A stretch of DNA of 38,600 nt from Klebsiella pneumoniae (GTDB lineage Bacteria; Pseudomonadota; Gammaproteobacteria; Burkholderiales; SG8-39): assembly GCA_945906755.1 (NCBI GenBank), contig CAMDRJ010000008.1, positions 1-38,600 of the forward strand. Reading direction: 5' to 3'. Of this stretch, positions 25,206 through 32,258 are shown one piece after another. The notes beneath the pieces were generated by a model. The model was not told the DNA's origin and ran no database searches. It saw only the letters and a program-made list of their open reading frames with translations. Position numbers and translations under genes: made by a program. Numbering within the stretch: the first letter of the stretch is position 1; each line of letters begins with the position of its first letter.

Positions 25206-26084
25206 TCAGGCGTTCCCACGCATGGATCGAGCCGCCGCCTGACGCAAAGCGCGCTCAACCAAGGTCTCGACCAATGCGCGTCGATAGCGCGCGGGCGCAT
25301 GTAAATCTTCTGGAGGATCGACGCCTTCTGCCGCCACTTTCGCTGCGGCGAGCATGGACGCGTCGTTGACGACCCGCCCGTTCAGCGCCGCTTCAGCCGT
25401 GGCGATCCTGTGCGGTCGCCGGCACGCGCCGATCACGCCGATATGCGTATTTGTCGCGCATCCACGAGCGTCGGTGTCATAGAACAGTCCGATCGCCGTG
25501 ATCGCGAAATCACCCCGACGACGTGATATCTCCTCGAAGCCCCAACGGCGTGTTGCCGGCCACTGCGGCAGTTGCAGACCCGTGATGAGTTCACCGGATT
25601 TCAGGACCGTACTAAGCGGGCCGAGAAAAAAATCAGCCGCGCGAATGGTACGCGCGCCGTTCGGACCAGAGGCTTTGATGATCCCATCGCAAGCCACCGC
25701 AATGCCCGGCAGTTCGGCGGCAGGATCTGCATGCGCAAGACTGCCACCGATCGTCCCGCGGTTGCGAATCTGATAGTGCGCCACATGCGCGATCGCAGCC
25801 TTCAATAGCGGATGCGCGGTATCAAGCCGCGCGTCGTCTTCGATATCACGCCAGCGCACCATCGCACCGAGGTGAACGCCGTCACCGTCGATCACAATCC
25901 GATTAAGCCCCGGAATGCGCCGCAGATCCACGAGCAGCTTCGGTGCAGCCAACCGAAAGGCGAGCACCGGCATCAGGCTTTGCCCGCCAGCGATGGCCAT
26001 GGCGTTCGCATCAGGCGCCGACAGCAATGCGACCGCCTCGGCGAGCGTAGCGGGGGATGCATAGGAAAATGGCGCGGGTTTCAT
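25206..26084 (-). CDS. molybdenum hydroxylase FAD-binding subunit (CoxM type)
   Basis: A 292-residue FAD subunit. MAIAGGQSLMPVLAFRLA near residue 30 and RGTIGGSLAHADPAAELP near residue 105 are the two FAD pyrophosphate-binding loops of the family, and the C-terminal CO-dehydrogenase flavoprotein domain is complete. The ORF track begins at 26357, but the ATG at 26084 starts the protein with the family-typical MKPAPFSYASPATLAEAV; its ribosome site is weak. It is the first gene of coxM-coxS-dinB. It is divergent from the CMD genes, with 84 bp between starts. Confidence 0.94.
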   Translation of the reverse strand: MKPAPFSYASPATLAEAVALLSAPDANAMAIAGGQSLMPVLAFRLAAPKLLVDLRRIPGLNRIVIDGDGVHLGAMVRWRDIEDDARLDTAHPLLKAAIAHVAHYQIRNRGTIGGSLAHADPAAELPGIAVACDGIIKASGPNGARTIRAADFFLGPLSTVLKSGELITGLQLPQWPATRRWGFEEISRRRGDFAITAIGLFYDTDARGCATNTHIGVIGACRRPHRIATAEAALNGRVVNDASMLAAAKVAAEGVDPPEDLHAPARYRRALVETLVERALRQAAARSMRGNA

Positions 26085-26090
26085 GATCAA

Positions 26091-26120
26091 GAGACTAGAG
26101 ACAGGAGACAAGAGGCAAGG
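26091..26120. repeat. short purine-rich direct repeats between divergent genes
   Basis: GAGACTAGAGACAGGAGACAAGAGGC contains four close repeats of (A/G)GAGAC or AGAGGC at 7-9 base steps, inside the 84-bp gap between the FAD subunit and CMD genes. It could be a regulator site or a simple-sequence tract; nothing decides. Confidence 0.35.
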
Positions 26121-26168
26121 ATAGCTTATCGCGCATAATGCGGGCACCAACGATGCAAGGAGACAGCT

Positions 26169-26786
26169 ATGCCCAACATCACGATGCTTGATATCGACGA
26201 TCTCAAGCAAACCAAGCTCGCGCCCTATATCGAGATGTGCCTCAAAAATAAAGCGCCCGATCCCGGCTTTCACGCGATGATGGGCCACAACGTCGATCTC
26301 GCCGAAGCGATGTTTGTCGCTTGGAATACCGTCTTCAACACCGGCCGCGTGCCGCACAAGCTAAAAGAAATCATCCGCGTGCAACTATCGCGTCTCGTCG
26401 CCTGCACGTATTGAGGCAATGTCCGGTCCGCTTCGGCGAAGTGGCAAGGGCTTTCAGAAGAAAATCTCGACGACGGCATCAACAACTACGCCGCCAGCAC
26501 CAAACTCAGTCCCGCGGAAAGAATAGCGCTTCGCTATAGCGAAACGATGGCGCTCAACCCGGGCGCGATTGGCGCCGCTTTCTATGACGAATTGCGTCAG
26601 CATTACTCGGAAGAAGAAATCGTCGAGCTGGGCAGCTTCGTCGGCATGAACATCGGCTATCACACGTTCTTTGGCACGCTCAAGTTCTATCCGATGTTCT
26701 CGCCCGATGGCCGGCTCATCAGCCAGGAAGAATCCATTCGCATCTACGGCGATGCACCGGTGTCGCTGCAAGCGGCGAGGGCCTGA
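26169..26786 (+). CDS. carboxymuconolactone decarboxylase (CMD) family protein with in-frame TGA: candidate selenoprotein
   Basis: Read through the TGA at 26412-26414, this is a 205-residue alpha-helical CMD/AhpD-like protein. The core is HKLKEIIRVQLSRLVACTY, TGA at codon 82, then GNVRSASAKWQGLSEENL and the later helices with AERIALRYSETMAL and EEIVELGSFVGMNIGYHTFF. CMD/AhpD proteins have a redox CxxC at this spot, so the TGA replaces its second cysteine (C79-T-Y-TGA). The frame continues with 124 sense codons, and a SECIS-like hairpin follows. CMD/AhpD-like selenoproteins with CxxU are known in bacteria. Gene callers will report two pieces (26169-26414 and 26547-26786). It is three bases ahead of a second CMD gene, which lacks both cysteines. 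If Sec is not inserted, this is a nonsense mutant. No selA, selB, selC or selD gene is in the window. Confidence 0.6.
26428..26444 (+). promoter_or_regulatory. SECIS-like hairpin after the in-frame TGA
   Basis: CCGCTTC, loop GGC, GAAGTGG form a 7-bp stem with one G-T pair. The loop begins 20 bases after the TGA and starts with GG. Bacterial SECIS elements recognised by SelB have a short loop with a G among the first two bases, at about 16-37 bases from the UGA. There is no bulged U as in E. coli fdhF. Short hairpins arise by chance in GC-rich DNA, so this is supportive but not proof. Confidence 0.45.
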
Positions 26787-26789
26787 ACC

Positions 26790-27323
26790 ATGTCTAACAT
26801 CAAACCGCTGCCTTTGGAATCGATTACCGATCCGGAGTTGCGTGAGTTGATATCACGCTGCGAGAAGCTCGGCGTTCCCGATTCGATCTTCCCGCGCATC
26901 CTCGCGCATGTGCCGAGCTATGCGAAAGCGCTGCTGCGCGCACTGCTCCATTCGCATGTCGAAGGTAATGTCGATCACCGGTTAAAGGAAATCATCCGCG
27001 TGCGGCTGGCGGGTATTGCGGGTGACCCGTACTTCAGCGCCCTGCGCTCGAAACAAGCCAAGGCATCCGGACTCACCGAGGAGAGGATTGCCGCAGCCAC
27101 AAAATTCAACGAGGGCCCATACACGCCGGCCGAGAAACTTGCGATCGAATACGCGGTGCAGATGTATCTCGACGCCGACGGGAACGACGCCGCGTTCTAC
27201 GCACGCCTTAAAGAGCATTACAGCGAAGCGCAGATCATGGAGTTAGGCGCATTCATCGCATTCCACTACGGCATGCAAGTGTTCATGCGGACGTTGGATG
27301 CGCGACCGTTGGCGACTACGTGA
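26790..27323 (+). CDS. second CMD-family protein, redox cysteines absent
   Basis: A 177-residue paralogue of the preceding gene. HRLKEIIRVRLAGIAGDPYFSALRSKQAKASGLTEERI aligns with the same helix of the first CMD protein, but the C-x-x-TGA positions read D-x-x-F, so it cannot work by a dithiol. It ends with AQIMELGAFIAFHYGMQVFM like its neighbour. The start is three bases after the first gene's stop, so they are cotranscribed and could form a hetero-oligomer, as CMD proteins are usually trimers or hexamers. The stop abuts the stop of the convergent Bug gene with no spacer. Confidence 0.87.
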   Translation: MSNIKPLPLESITDPELRELISRCEKLGVPDSIFPRILAHVPSYAKALLRALLHSHVEGNVDHRLKEIIRVRLAGIAGDPYFSALRSKQAKASGLTEERIAAATKFNEGPYTPAEKLAIEYAVQMYLDADGNDAAFYARLKEHYSEAQIMELGAFIAFHYGMQVFMRTLDARPLATT

Positions 27324-28283
27324 TTACTCCCGCGCAATATTCGCCTCAGTAATCACCTTGTTCCACCGCGCGAGTTCCGACACGACGCGCTGCTTTGTCT
27401 CATCCGGTGTACTACCACGCACCGTTCCGCCCATCGCTTCCAGACGCGCTTTCACTTCGGGTTCTTTTAGCGCGGCCATCATCGCTTCATGCAATCGATC
27501 GACCACCGCGCGTGGCGTTCCCCCCCGTCGTTGCTAATCCGAGCCACGAGCGCACGTCGTAGCCGGGCACGCCTGCTTCTGAGATGGTTGGGACGTCTGG
27601 CATACCGGGCCAACGGGTTGCGGAGGACACGGCGATCGCTCTCACCTTGCCGCCGTTGACTTGCCCGACCGCGGTGGTTGGCGTGGCAACGGAAAAGCTG
27701 ATATCACCCGCAAGGATCGCGGTCATCGCCTGCGATTCGCCCTTGTACGGGACATGCACCAACTCCACGTTCGCCATGCGACCCATCAGTTCGCCGACCA
27801 GATGCAGGGTTGCTCCCGTACCGGATGATCCGAACGTTACGGTCTGTGGCTTGGCACGCGCTTCGGCAAGCACGGCGGCCAAGGTCTGGAGGCGCGAGTC
27901 GGCCCGTACCACCAGCATGAACGGGAATTCACTCGCCATCGAGATCCACGCGAAGCTTTCCACTGTGTCGTACGGCAGTGATTTCGATGCCGCGCCGGTG
28001 GTCACATGCCCACCGGTAATGAGCAGCATTGTGTAGCCATCTGGTGCTGCCTTGGCCACTGCGTCGGCGGCAATGCGCCCTGCCCCGCCCAGGCGCGTGT
28101 CGACGATGATCGGCTGCCCAAGCGCCTTTTGCATCCCTTGGGCCAATAGCCGCGCGGCGGTATCCGCGTTGCCGCCCGCCGCCGACCCTTGAATGATGCG
28201 CAGCGGCTTGTTCGGAAACGACTGCGCAGCGACGGCGTTCGCCAGCACGACGGACAAGACGAACACGATGAATCGGCAGCCAT
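27324..28283 (-). pseudogene. Bug/TctC-family solute-binding protein (copy 6), frameshifted in a G7 run
   Basis: Two ORFs make one Bug protein. The first part has a hydrophobic signal (FIVFVLSVVLANAVAAQ), SFPNKPLRIIQGSAAGGNAD, VDTRLGGAGRIAADAV and LVHVPYKGESQAMTAILAGD, and leaves frame after SWLGLATTGG. The rest, VVDRLHEAMMAALKEPEVKA to the end, is in another frame (27324-27506). The break is at seven G on the minus strand (27520-27526); with six G the product reads ATTGGTPRAVVDRLHEAM, as in relatives. The 5' end is also unclear: the best ribosome site (GGAG) serves an ATG at 28283 in the wrong frame, and one more base would give MAARFIVFVLSVVLANAVAAQ. It may be a recent pseudogene or a sequencing error in the homopolymer. 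Confidence 0.85.
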
Positions 28284-28463
28284 AATCAATTCGCTCCAGA
28301 ATGTGCAAAGGGGTCGCCCGATTGGGCAGTTCACTTGTGATCGCGCGGCGACGATGGATCGATTGTAGGCATTCCGAGCGCAATCGGCTGCCTCTTTGCA
28401 GAATCGGCCCGCCGATCGAATCGCTCAGTTCGCCCGCGAATTGCTATCATGCGTCAGGCGTAG

Positions 28464-28490
28464 CCCCCGCCTGCCATGACTCATCGGGGG
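28464..28490 (+). promoter_or_regulatory. inverted repeat in the aldolase leader
   Basis: CCCCCG and CGGGGG form a 6-bp GC stem with a 15-base loop, 30 bases before the class II aldolase start. It could be a leader hairpin of that transcript. The following GGGTTCAGATCCC looks like a T-arm but no tRNA can be folded around it. Confidence 0.35.
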
Positions 28491-28519
28491 TTCAGATCCC
28501 AAGCAACCGGAGACCCGCG

Positions 28520-29314
28520 ATGGAATTGGTGAAAAAGACATCAACAGCCGCAAAAACCCCGAGCAAAGACACCGCCGAATGGCGCATGCGTGTGGATTTG
28601 GCCGCCGCGCACCGGCTCGCACATATGCATGGCTTCAGCGAAGGTATCTTCAATCACCTGACCTGCGCGGTGCCTGGCAAGACCGATCGCTACTACCAGA
28701 TTCCGTTTGGACTGCATTGGTCGGAAATCAGTGCGAGTTCCTTCATGGAAGTGGCCTACGCGGAGCCCAAGCCATTGGTCGGTGAAGGCGAAGTTGAGCT
28801 TTCCGCTTTTTGCATCCACGCGCCGATTCACCGTTTGAACAAAGATGCGGTATGCGTGATGCATACCCACATGCCATTCGCGAGCGCACTGTCACGATTG
28901 GAAGATCCGCGCATCAAGCCGATCGGACAAACCGAAGCGATCCTGATGCGCCACACCGCGTACGACGATCTCTATACCGGCCCCGCGTTCGACCCCGCGG
29001 AAGGTGAGCGCTTGAATGGCATCCTCGGCAAGAACAAGGTGCTGTTCATGGCCAATCACGGTGTTCTCACCGTGGGCCGCTCGGTCGCCGAAGCCTATGA
29101 CCTGCTCTACTACACCGAGCGCGTCGCGCAAGTGCAGATTTATGCGATGTGGACCGGCCAGAAGCTCAAGGAGCTGCCGCAGGCGATCGTCGACAAGACG
29201 ATGGATCAAGCCGGCGCGCGCAGCCCAAAATACGGCGGCAAGCCAAGCTATGAGCATCATTTCGATGCATTGAAGCGGATGCTTGATCGGAAAGAGCCTG
29301 ATTACCGGGATTGA
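28520..29314 (+). CDS. class II aldolase/adducin family protein
   Basis: A 264-residue zinc-dependent aldolase-fold protein. VDLAAAHRLAHMHGFSEGIFNHLT is the N-terminal signature, and the zinc histidines are in VMHTHMPFASAL and in MANHGVLTVGRSVAEAYDL; the usual acid is the glutamate before L in VELSAFCIH or nearby. The ORF track runs from 28301, but GGAG eight bases before the ATG at 28520 and the family start decide. Relatives cleave sugar phosphates or act as decarboxylases or epimerases, and many in Burkholderiales are of unknown substrate. It is a single gene; a palindrome at 29363 may end its transcript. Confidence 0.9.
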   Translation: MELVKKTSTAAKTPSKDTAEWRMRVDLAAAHRLAHMHGFSEGIFNHLTCAVPGKTDRYYQIPFGLHWSEISASSFMEVAYAEPKPLVGEGEVELSAFCIHAPIHRLNKDAVCVMHTHMPFASALSRLEDPRIKPIGQTEAILMRHTAYDDLYTGPAFDPAEGERLNGILGKNKVLFMANHGVLTVGRSVAEAYDLLYYTERVAQVQIYAMWTGQKLKELPQAIVDKTMDQAGARSPKYGGKPSYEHHFDALKRMLDRKEPDYRD

Positions 29315-29362
29315 GCAAAGCAAGACTCATGCTCGCCGTGGCGCAGCCCACTGCGCCGCGTC

Positions 29363-29384
29363 ATCCCGGTCACTGAACCGGGAT
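29363..29384. repeat. ATCCCGGT palindrome, likely terminator
   Basis: ATCCCGGT, loop CACTGA, ACCGGGAT form a perfect 8-bp stem within GTCATCCCGG-ACCGGGATCCAG, the general form of dispersed palindromic units seen in many proteobacterial genomes. It lies 48 bases after the aldolase stop. Confidence 0.55.
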
Positions 29385-29422
29385 CCAGAAACGTTCGTTA
29401 CCGAGCCTGGGCCCCGGATCAG

Positions 29423-29482
29423 TGTCCGGGGTGACGATCTACTGTCCGGGGTGACGATCTACAATCCGGGGTGACGGTTATC
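29423..29482. repeat. three tandem 20-bp units
   Basis: TGTCCGGGGTGACGATCTAC occurs twice without a gap, and a third, altered unit (AATCCGGGGTGACGGTTATC) runs into the stop codon of the MetE-like gene at 29481-29483. The unit contains the CCGGGGTGAC half of the palindromic element next to it, so it seems to have grown by slippage from that element. Confidence 0.85.
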
Positions 29483-30518
29483 AGCCCAACTCCTTTCGCA
29501 CGATCGCAGCCCCGGCACTAAGTGCCTGCAGCTTGCCGAACGCGACCTCGCGTTGCAGGTACTTCATGCCGCAGTCGGGCGCCGGAATCAGGCGGTCCGC
29601 GCTCACGAATTTCAGTCCGGCACGGATGCGCATGGCGACGATCTCCGGTGTCTCGATCGCCTGATTGCCAAGATCGATCACGCCAAGCACGATCTTCTTG
29701 GCCGAAAGATCGGCGAGCACGCCCAGATCCACTTTCGCCTGCGCAGCTTCGATCGAAATTTGCTGCGCGGTCGTCTCGGCAAGCTGCGGCAGGAACGAAT
29801 AGCCAGTGGGTTTCAAACCGGGCACCACCGCCGCATAACCGAAGCATAGATGCACCACGGTAGGCACGGTGATGCCTTGCAAGGCGCGGTTGATCGCTTG
29901 CACCGCGTAACGCTTGGCCGCTTCCGGATCATTGCGCAGCCATGGTTCGTCAATCTGGATCACATCGGCACCCGCGGCTTGGAGATCGAGCAGTTCCTCA
30001 TTGACCGCGGCGGCGAGGTCCATGATCATCGCTTCGACATCGGGATACCATTCGTTCTGCGCCTGCTGCGCCATCGTAAATGGGCCGGGCAAGGTCACCT
30101 TGGTCGCACGATCGGTATTGCGGCGCAGGAACTCCAGATCACGCACCTCCACGGCATGCTTGCGGGTAATTTTGCCGACGACGCGCGGCACCAGCGTTTC
30201 GCGTCCGGCGCGGTTGATGATCCGGCCTGGATTTTCGGTATCGATGCCATCGAGCGCCGAGGCAAAGTAGTTCGAATAGCTTTCGCGACGCATTTCGCCA
30301 TCGGTGATGATGTCGATGCCGGCCCGCTCCATATCGCGGATCGCAACGATCGTCGCATCGTCTTGCGCCTCGGCGCGAAACTGCTCGGGTATGCGCCACA
30401 TCTCCCGCATCGGCACGCGCGGCACCACTTTTGACAAGAGCTGGCGATTGATCAACCAGTCAGGCTGCGGATAGCTGCCGACGACTGTTGTAGGAAGAAG
30501 TTTCGGAATGGTCGGCAC
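29481..30518 (-). CDS. cobalamin-independent methionine synthase-like (MetE C-domain) protein
   Basis: A protein of 345 residues from a GTG at 30518, or 353 from the TTG at 30542 used in the track; neither has a good ribosome site. TTVVGSYPQPDWL is the family start; VIQIDEPWLRN, VVHLCFGY and PAPDCGMKYL follow. The HxC pair and the later cysteine correspond to the zinc site of MetE that activates a thiol. It has only the C-terminal catalytic half of MetE, as in MetE-like proteins that use other methyl donors or substrates. It is a single gene, divergent from the next Bug gene. A role in housekeeping methionine synthesis is not implied. Confidence 0.87.
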   Translation of the reverse strand: MPTIPKLLPTTVVGSYPQPDWLINRQLLSKVVPRVPMREMWRIPEQFRAEAQDDATIVAIRDMERAGIDIITDGEMRRESYSNYFASALDGIDTENPGRIINRAGRETLVPRVVGKITRKHAVEVRDLEFLRRNTDRATKVTLPGPFTMAQQAQNEWYPDVEAMIMDLAAAVNEELLDLQAAGADVIQIDEPWLRNDPEAAKRYAVQAINRALQGITVPTVVHLCFGYAAVVPGLKPTGYSFLPQLAETTAQQISIEAAQAKVDLGVLADLSAKKIVLGVIDLGNQAIETPEIVAMRIRAGLKFVSADRLIPAPDCGMKYLQREVAFGKLQALSAGAAIVRKELG

Positions 30519-30646
30519 GGTGTGTTCTCGATCGCATCCCAAATGGGACGCAAAGAATTAGTATAGGCGCTGCTGGAACTCGGCCATTGTATCGATCCGC
30601 CGCATTCCGGTCGGACTACCCTTTGCTACTCACCTGGAATGTATTC

Positions 30647-31609
30647 ATGCCGATTCGCCACTTCGCGATTGCCCTTTGCAGCATCATCGCCAGCATCACC
30701 GGCTGCCTGGCCCAGGACTATCCGTCCCGCCCGATCCGCATCATCAACGGCTTCCCGCCGGGCGGTAACGTCGATCTGGTCGGCCGACTCATCGCCCAGA
30801 AACTCGGCGAATCGCTCAAACAACCGGTGATCGTCGAGAGCAAACCGGGCGCGGGCACCATGATCGCGAACAATTTCGTTGCCAAAGCACCTGCCGATGG
30901 CTACACCATCTTGCTCGTGAGTGGCGCGTTTCCCACGGTGGCCGCGACGCAACGGAAGCTCCCCTACGATCCGATCCGCGACTTCGCGTGGCTCTCGACA
31001 ATCATCACTTATCCGCTGGTAGCGATCGTGCGGCCCGACTCACCGCTCCGATCGATCGACGATCTCATCAATGCCGCCAAGGCGCATCCGGGCAAGCTCA
31101 CCTTTCCATCGCCCGGTGTGCGAAGCCTCATCCACTTGGCAGGTGAATTGTTTTGCGCGACCGCGGGCGTCGAGATGCTGCACATTCCCTACAAGAGCAG
31201 CGCCGAGACCGTCACCGAAGTCATGACCGGCCGGATCGATGTGCTGTTTGAAACGCTGACCCTTGCGTCCACCCACTTGCAGGCGGGAAAGGTGCGTGCG
31301 CTGGCGATCACCTCAGCACAGCGTGTGCCGCACATGCCGGATCTGCCAACCGTGGCGGAGCGACTACCCGGCTTCGAGACGACATCCTTCATCGGCATGG
31401 CAGCACCGCGCGGAATGCCTGCGCCGATCGTGCAGCGACTCACCGAAGAATTTCACAAGATGCTCGCGCTGCCTGACATTCGTCAACGGTTCAGCGATCT
31501 CGGCGGCACGCCACGACCTTCGACGCCGGAGGAAACCGCCGCCTTCATGGAGAAGGAAATCGTGAAATGGCGGCGGGTGGTCGAGACGCGGAAGATTGCG
31601 ATTGATTAG
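30647..31609 (+). CDS. Bug/TctC-family solute-binding protein (copy 7)
   Basis: A 320-residue orphan binding protein. The signal MPIRHFAIALCSIIASITGCLA is followed by QDYPSRPIRIINGFPPGGNVD, VIVESKPGAGTMIANN and LHIPYKSSAETVTEVMTGRID. The cysteine in ITGCLA lies near the cleavage site and could be read as a lipobox-like site, but signal peptidase I cleavage after CLA is the more usual form. I chose the ATG at 30647 over the track's 30587, since the latter adds 20 residues before the signal. The ribosome site is weak. Confidence 0.91.
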   Translation: MPIRHFAIALCSIIASITGCLAQDYPSRPIRIINGFPPGGNVDLVGRLIAQKLGESLKQPVIVESKPGAGTMIANNFVAKAPADGYTILLVSGAFPTVAATQRKLPYDPIRDFAWLSTIITYPLVAIVRPDSPLRSIDDLINAAKAHPGKLTFPSPGVRSLIHLAGELFCATAGVEMLHIPYKSSAETVTEVMTGRIDVLFETLTLASTHLQAGKVRALAITSAQRVPHMPDLPTVAERLPGFETTSFIGMAAPRGMPAPIVQRLTEEFHKMLALPDIRQRFSDLGGTPRPSTPEETAAFMEKEIVKWRRVVETRKIAID

Positions 31610-31630
31610 AGAGCGGCCATGCGCATTGAT

Positions 31631-31656
31631 GGTGGAATGCGCTTCACTTTTCCACC
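31631..31656. repeat. second copy of the GGTGGAA palindrome
   Basis: GGTGGAA, loop TGCGCTTCACTT, TTCCACC form a 7-bp stem, followed by CCTACG as in the copy at 1219-1244. It lies between the convergent Bug and cupin genes, so both copies occupy the same kind of site and can stop transcription from both sides. A TACGTTACGACC unit occurs twice right after it. Confidence 0.6.
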
Positions 31657-31694
31657 CTACGTTACGACCGTACGTTACGACCCTACGCGACGAC

Positions 31695-32258
31695 CTACGC
31701 GAGCTTCGCCGCAAGCGCCGGATCGAATTCGCCATCGATCAAGATGAACGCGATTTCGCAGATCGCGTTCGAGCGGTTGCTCCACGCATGATTAGTTCCG
31801 CATTGGACGAGCACATCGCCCGCCTTCAGCAGCACTTCCGAATCATCGAGCACGCAATAAATTTCGCCGGATAGCACGATCGCGTAATCGATGGTCTCAG
31901 TCCGATGCATCATCGGATGCCGCCCGGTCTGGCTGAACGTCGACGCCTTCTCGTTGCCCAGCGCGGCGAACGCCTTCTTCGCTTCTTCCTGGCTCATATT
32001 GCGGACCGCGACCGACTCCGGTTCGATGCGATTGATGCGGATTACAGTGCCCTGCTTGTTTGGTAATTGCCGCCGTGGCCCAAGCGTCGGTTCCGGTGCA
32101 TTGGCGACGATTGGCGCGGGCATTGCATTGGTGCGCCAGATATCGGTGGAGGAATAACCGACGCGCGCCGCCGCGGTATGCACGAACGGCGCCGGACCAT
32201 CGGAAACGACGATGGCCCGTCCTTTCTCATCATGCCCTGTAACAACACGCCTTACCAT
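31695..32258 (-). CDS. cupin-domain protein
   Basis: A 187-residue protein with a C-terminal cupin. The first motif reads HPMMHRTETIDYAIVLSGEIYCVLDD and the second GDVLVQCGTNHAWSNRS, so the usual histidines and glutamate for a metal are present. The N-terminal 85 residues, with ARVGYSSTDIWRTNAMPAPI, match the form seen in cupins of aromatic and heterocycle catabolic clusters. Its ATG directly follows the stop of the alpha/beta hydrolase gene (no spacer), so they are cotranscribed. It is not similar to the cupin at 18058 beyond the fold. Confidence 0.9.
   Translation of the reverse strand: MVRRVVTGHDEKGRAIVVSDGPAPFVHTAAARVGYSSTDIWRTNAMPAPIVANAPEPTLGPRRQLPNKQGTVIRINRIEPESVAVRNMSQEEAKKAFAALGNEKASTFSQTGRHPMMHRTETIDYAIVLSGEIYCVLDDSEVLLKAGDVLVQCGTNHAWSNRSNAICEIAFILIDGEFDPALAAKLA

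Noticed and set aside
27520-27526. Programmed frameshifting at the G7 run of the copy 6 Bug gene
   Set aside because: No stimulatory element or family precedent for frameshifting in Bug proteins; an indel in the homopolymer suffices.
28440-28510. T-arm-like GGGTTCAGATCCC as a possible tRNA
   Set aside because: No matching acceptor stem, D-arm or anticodon arm can be placed around it.
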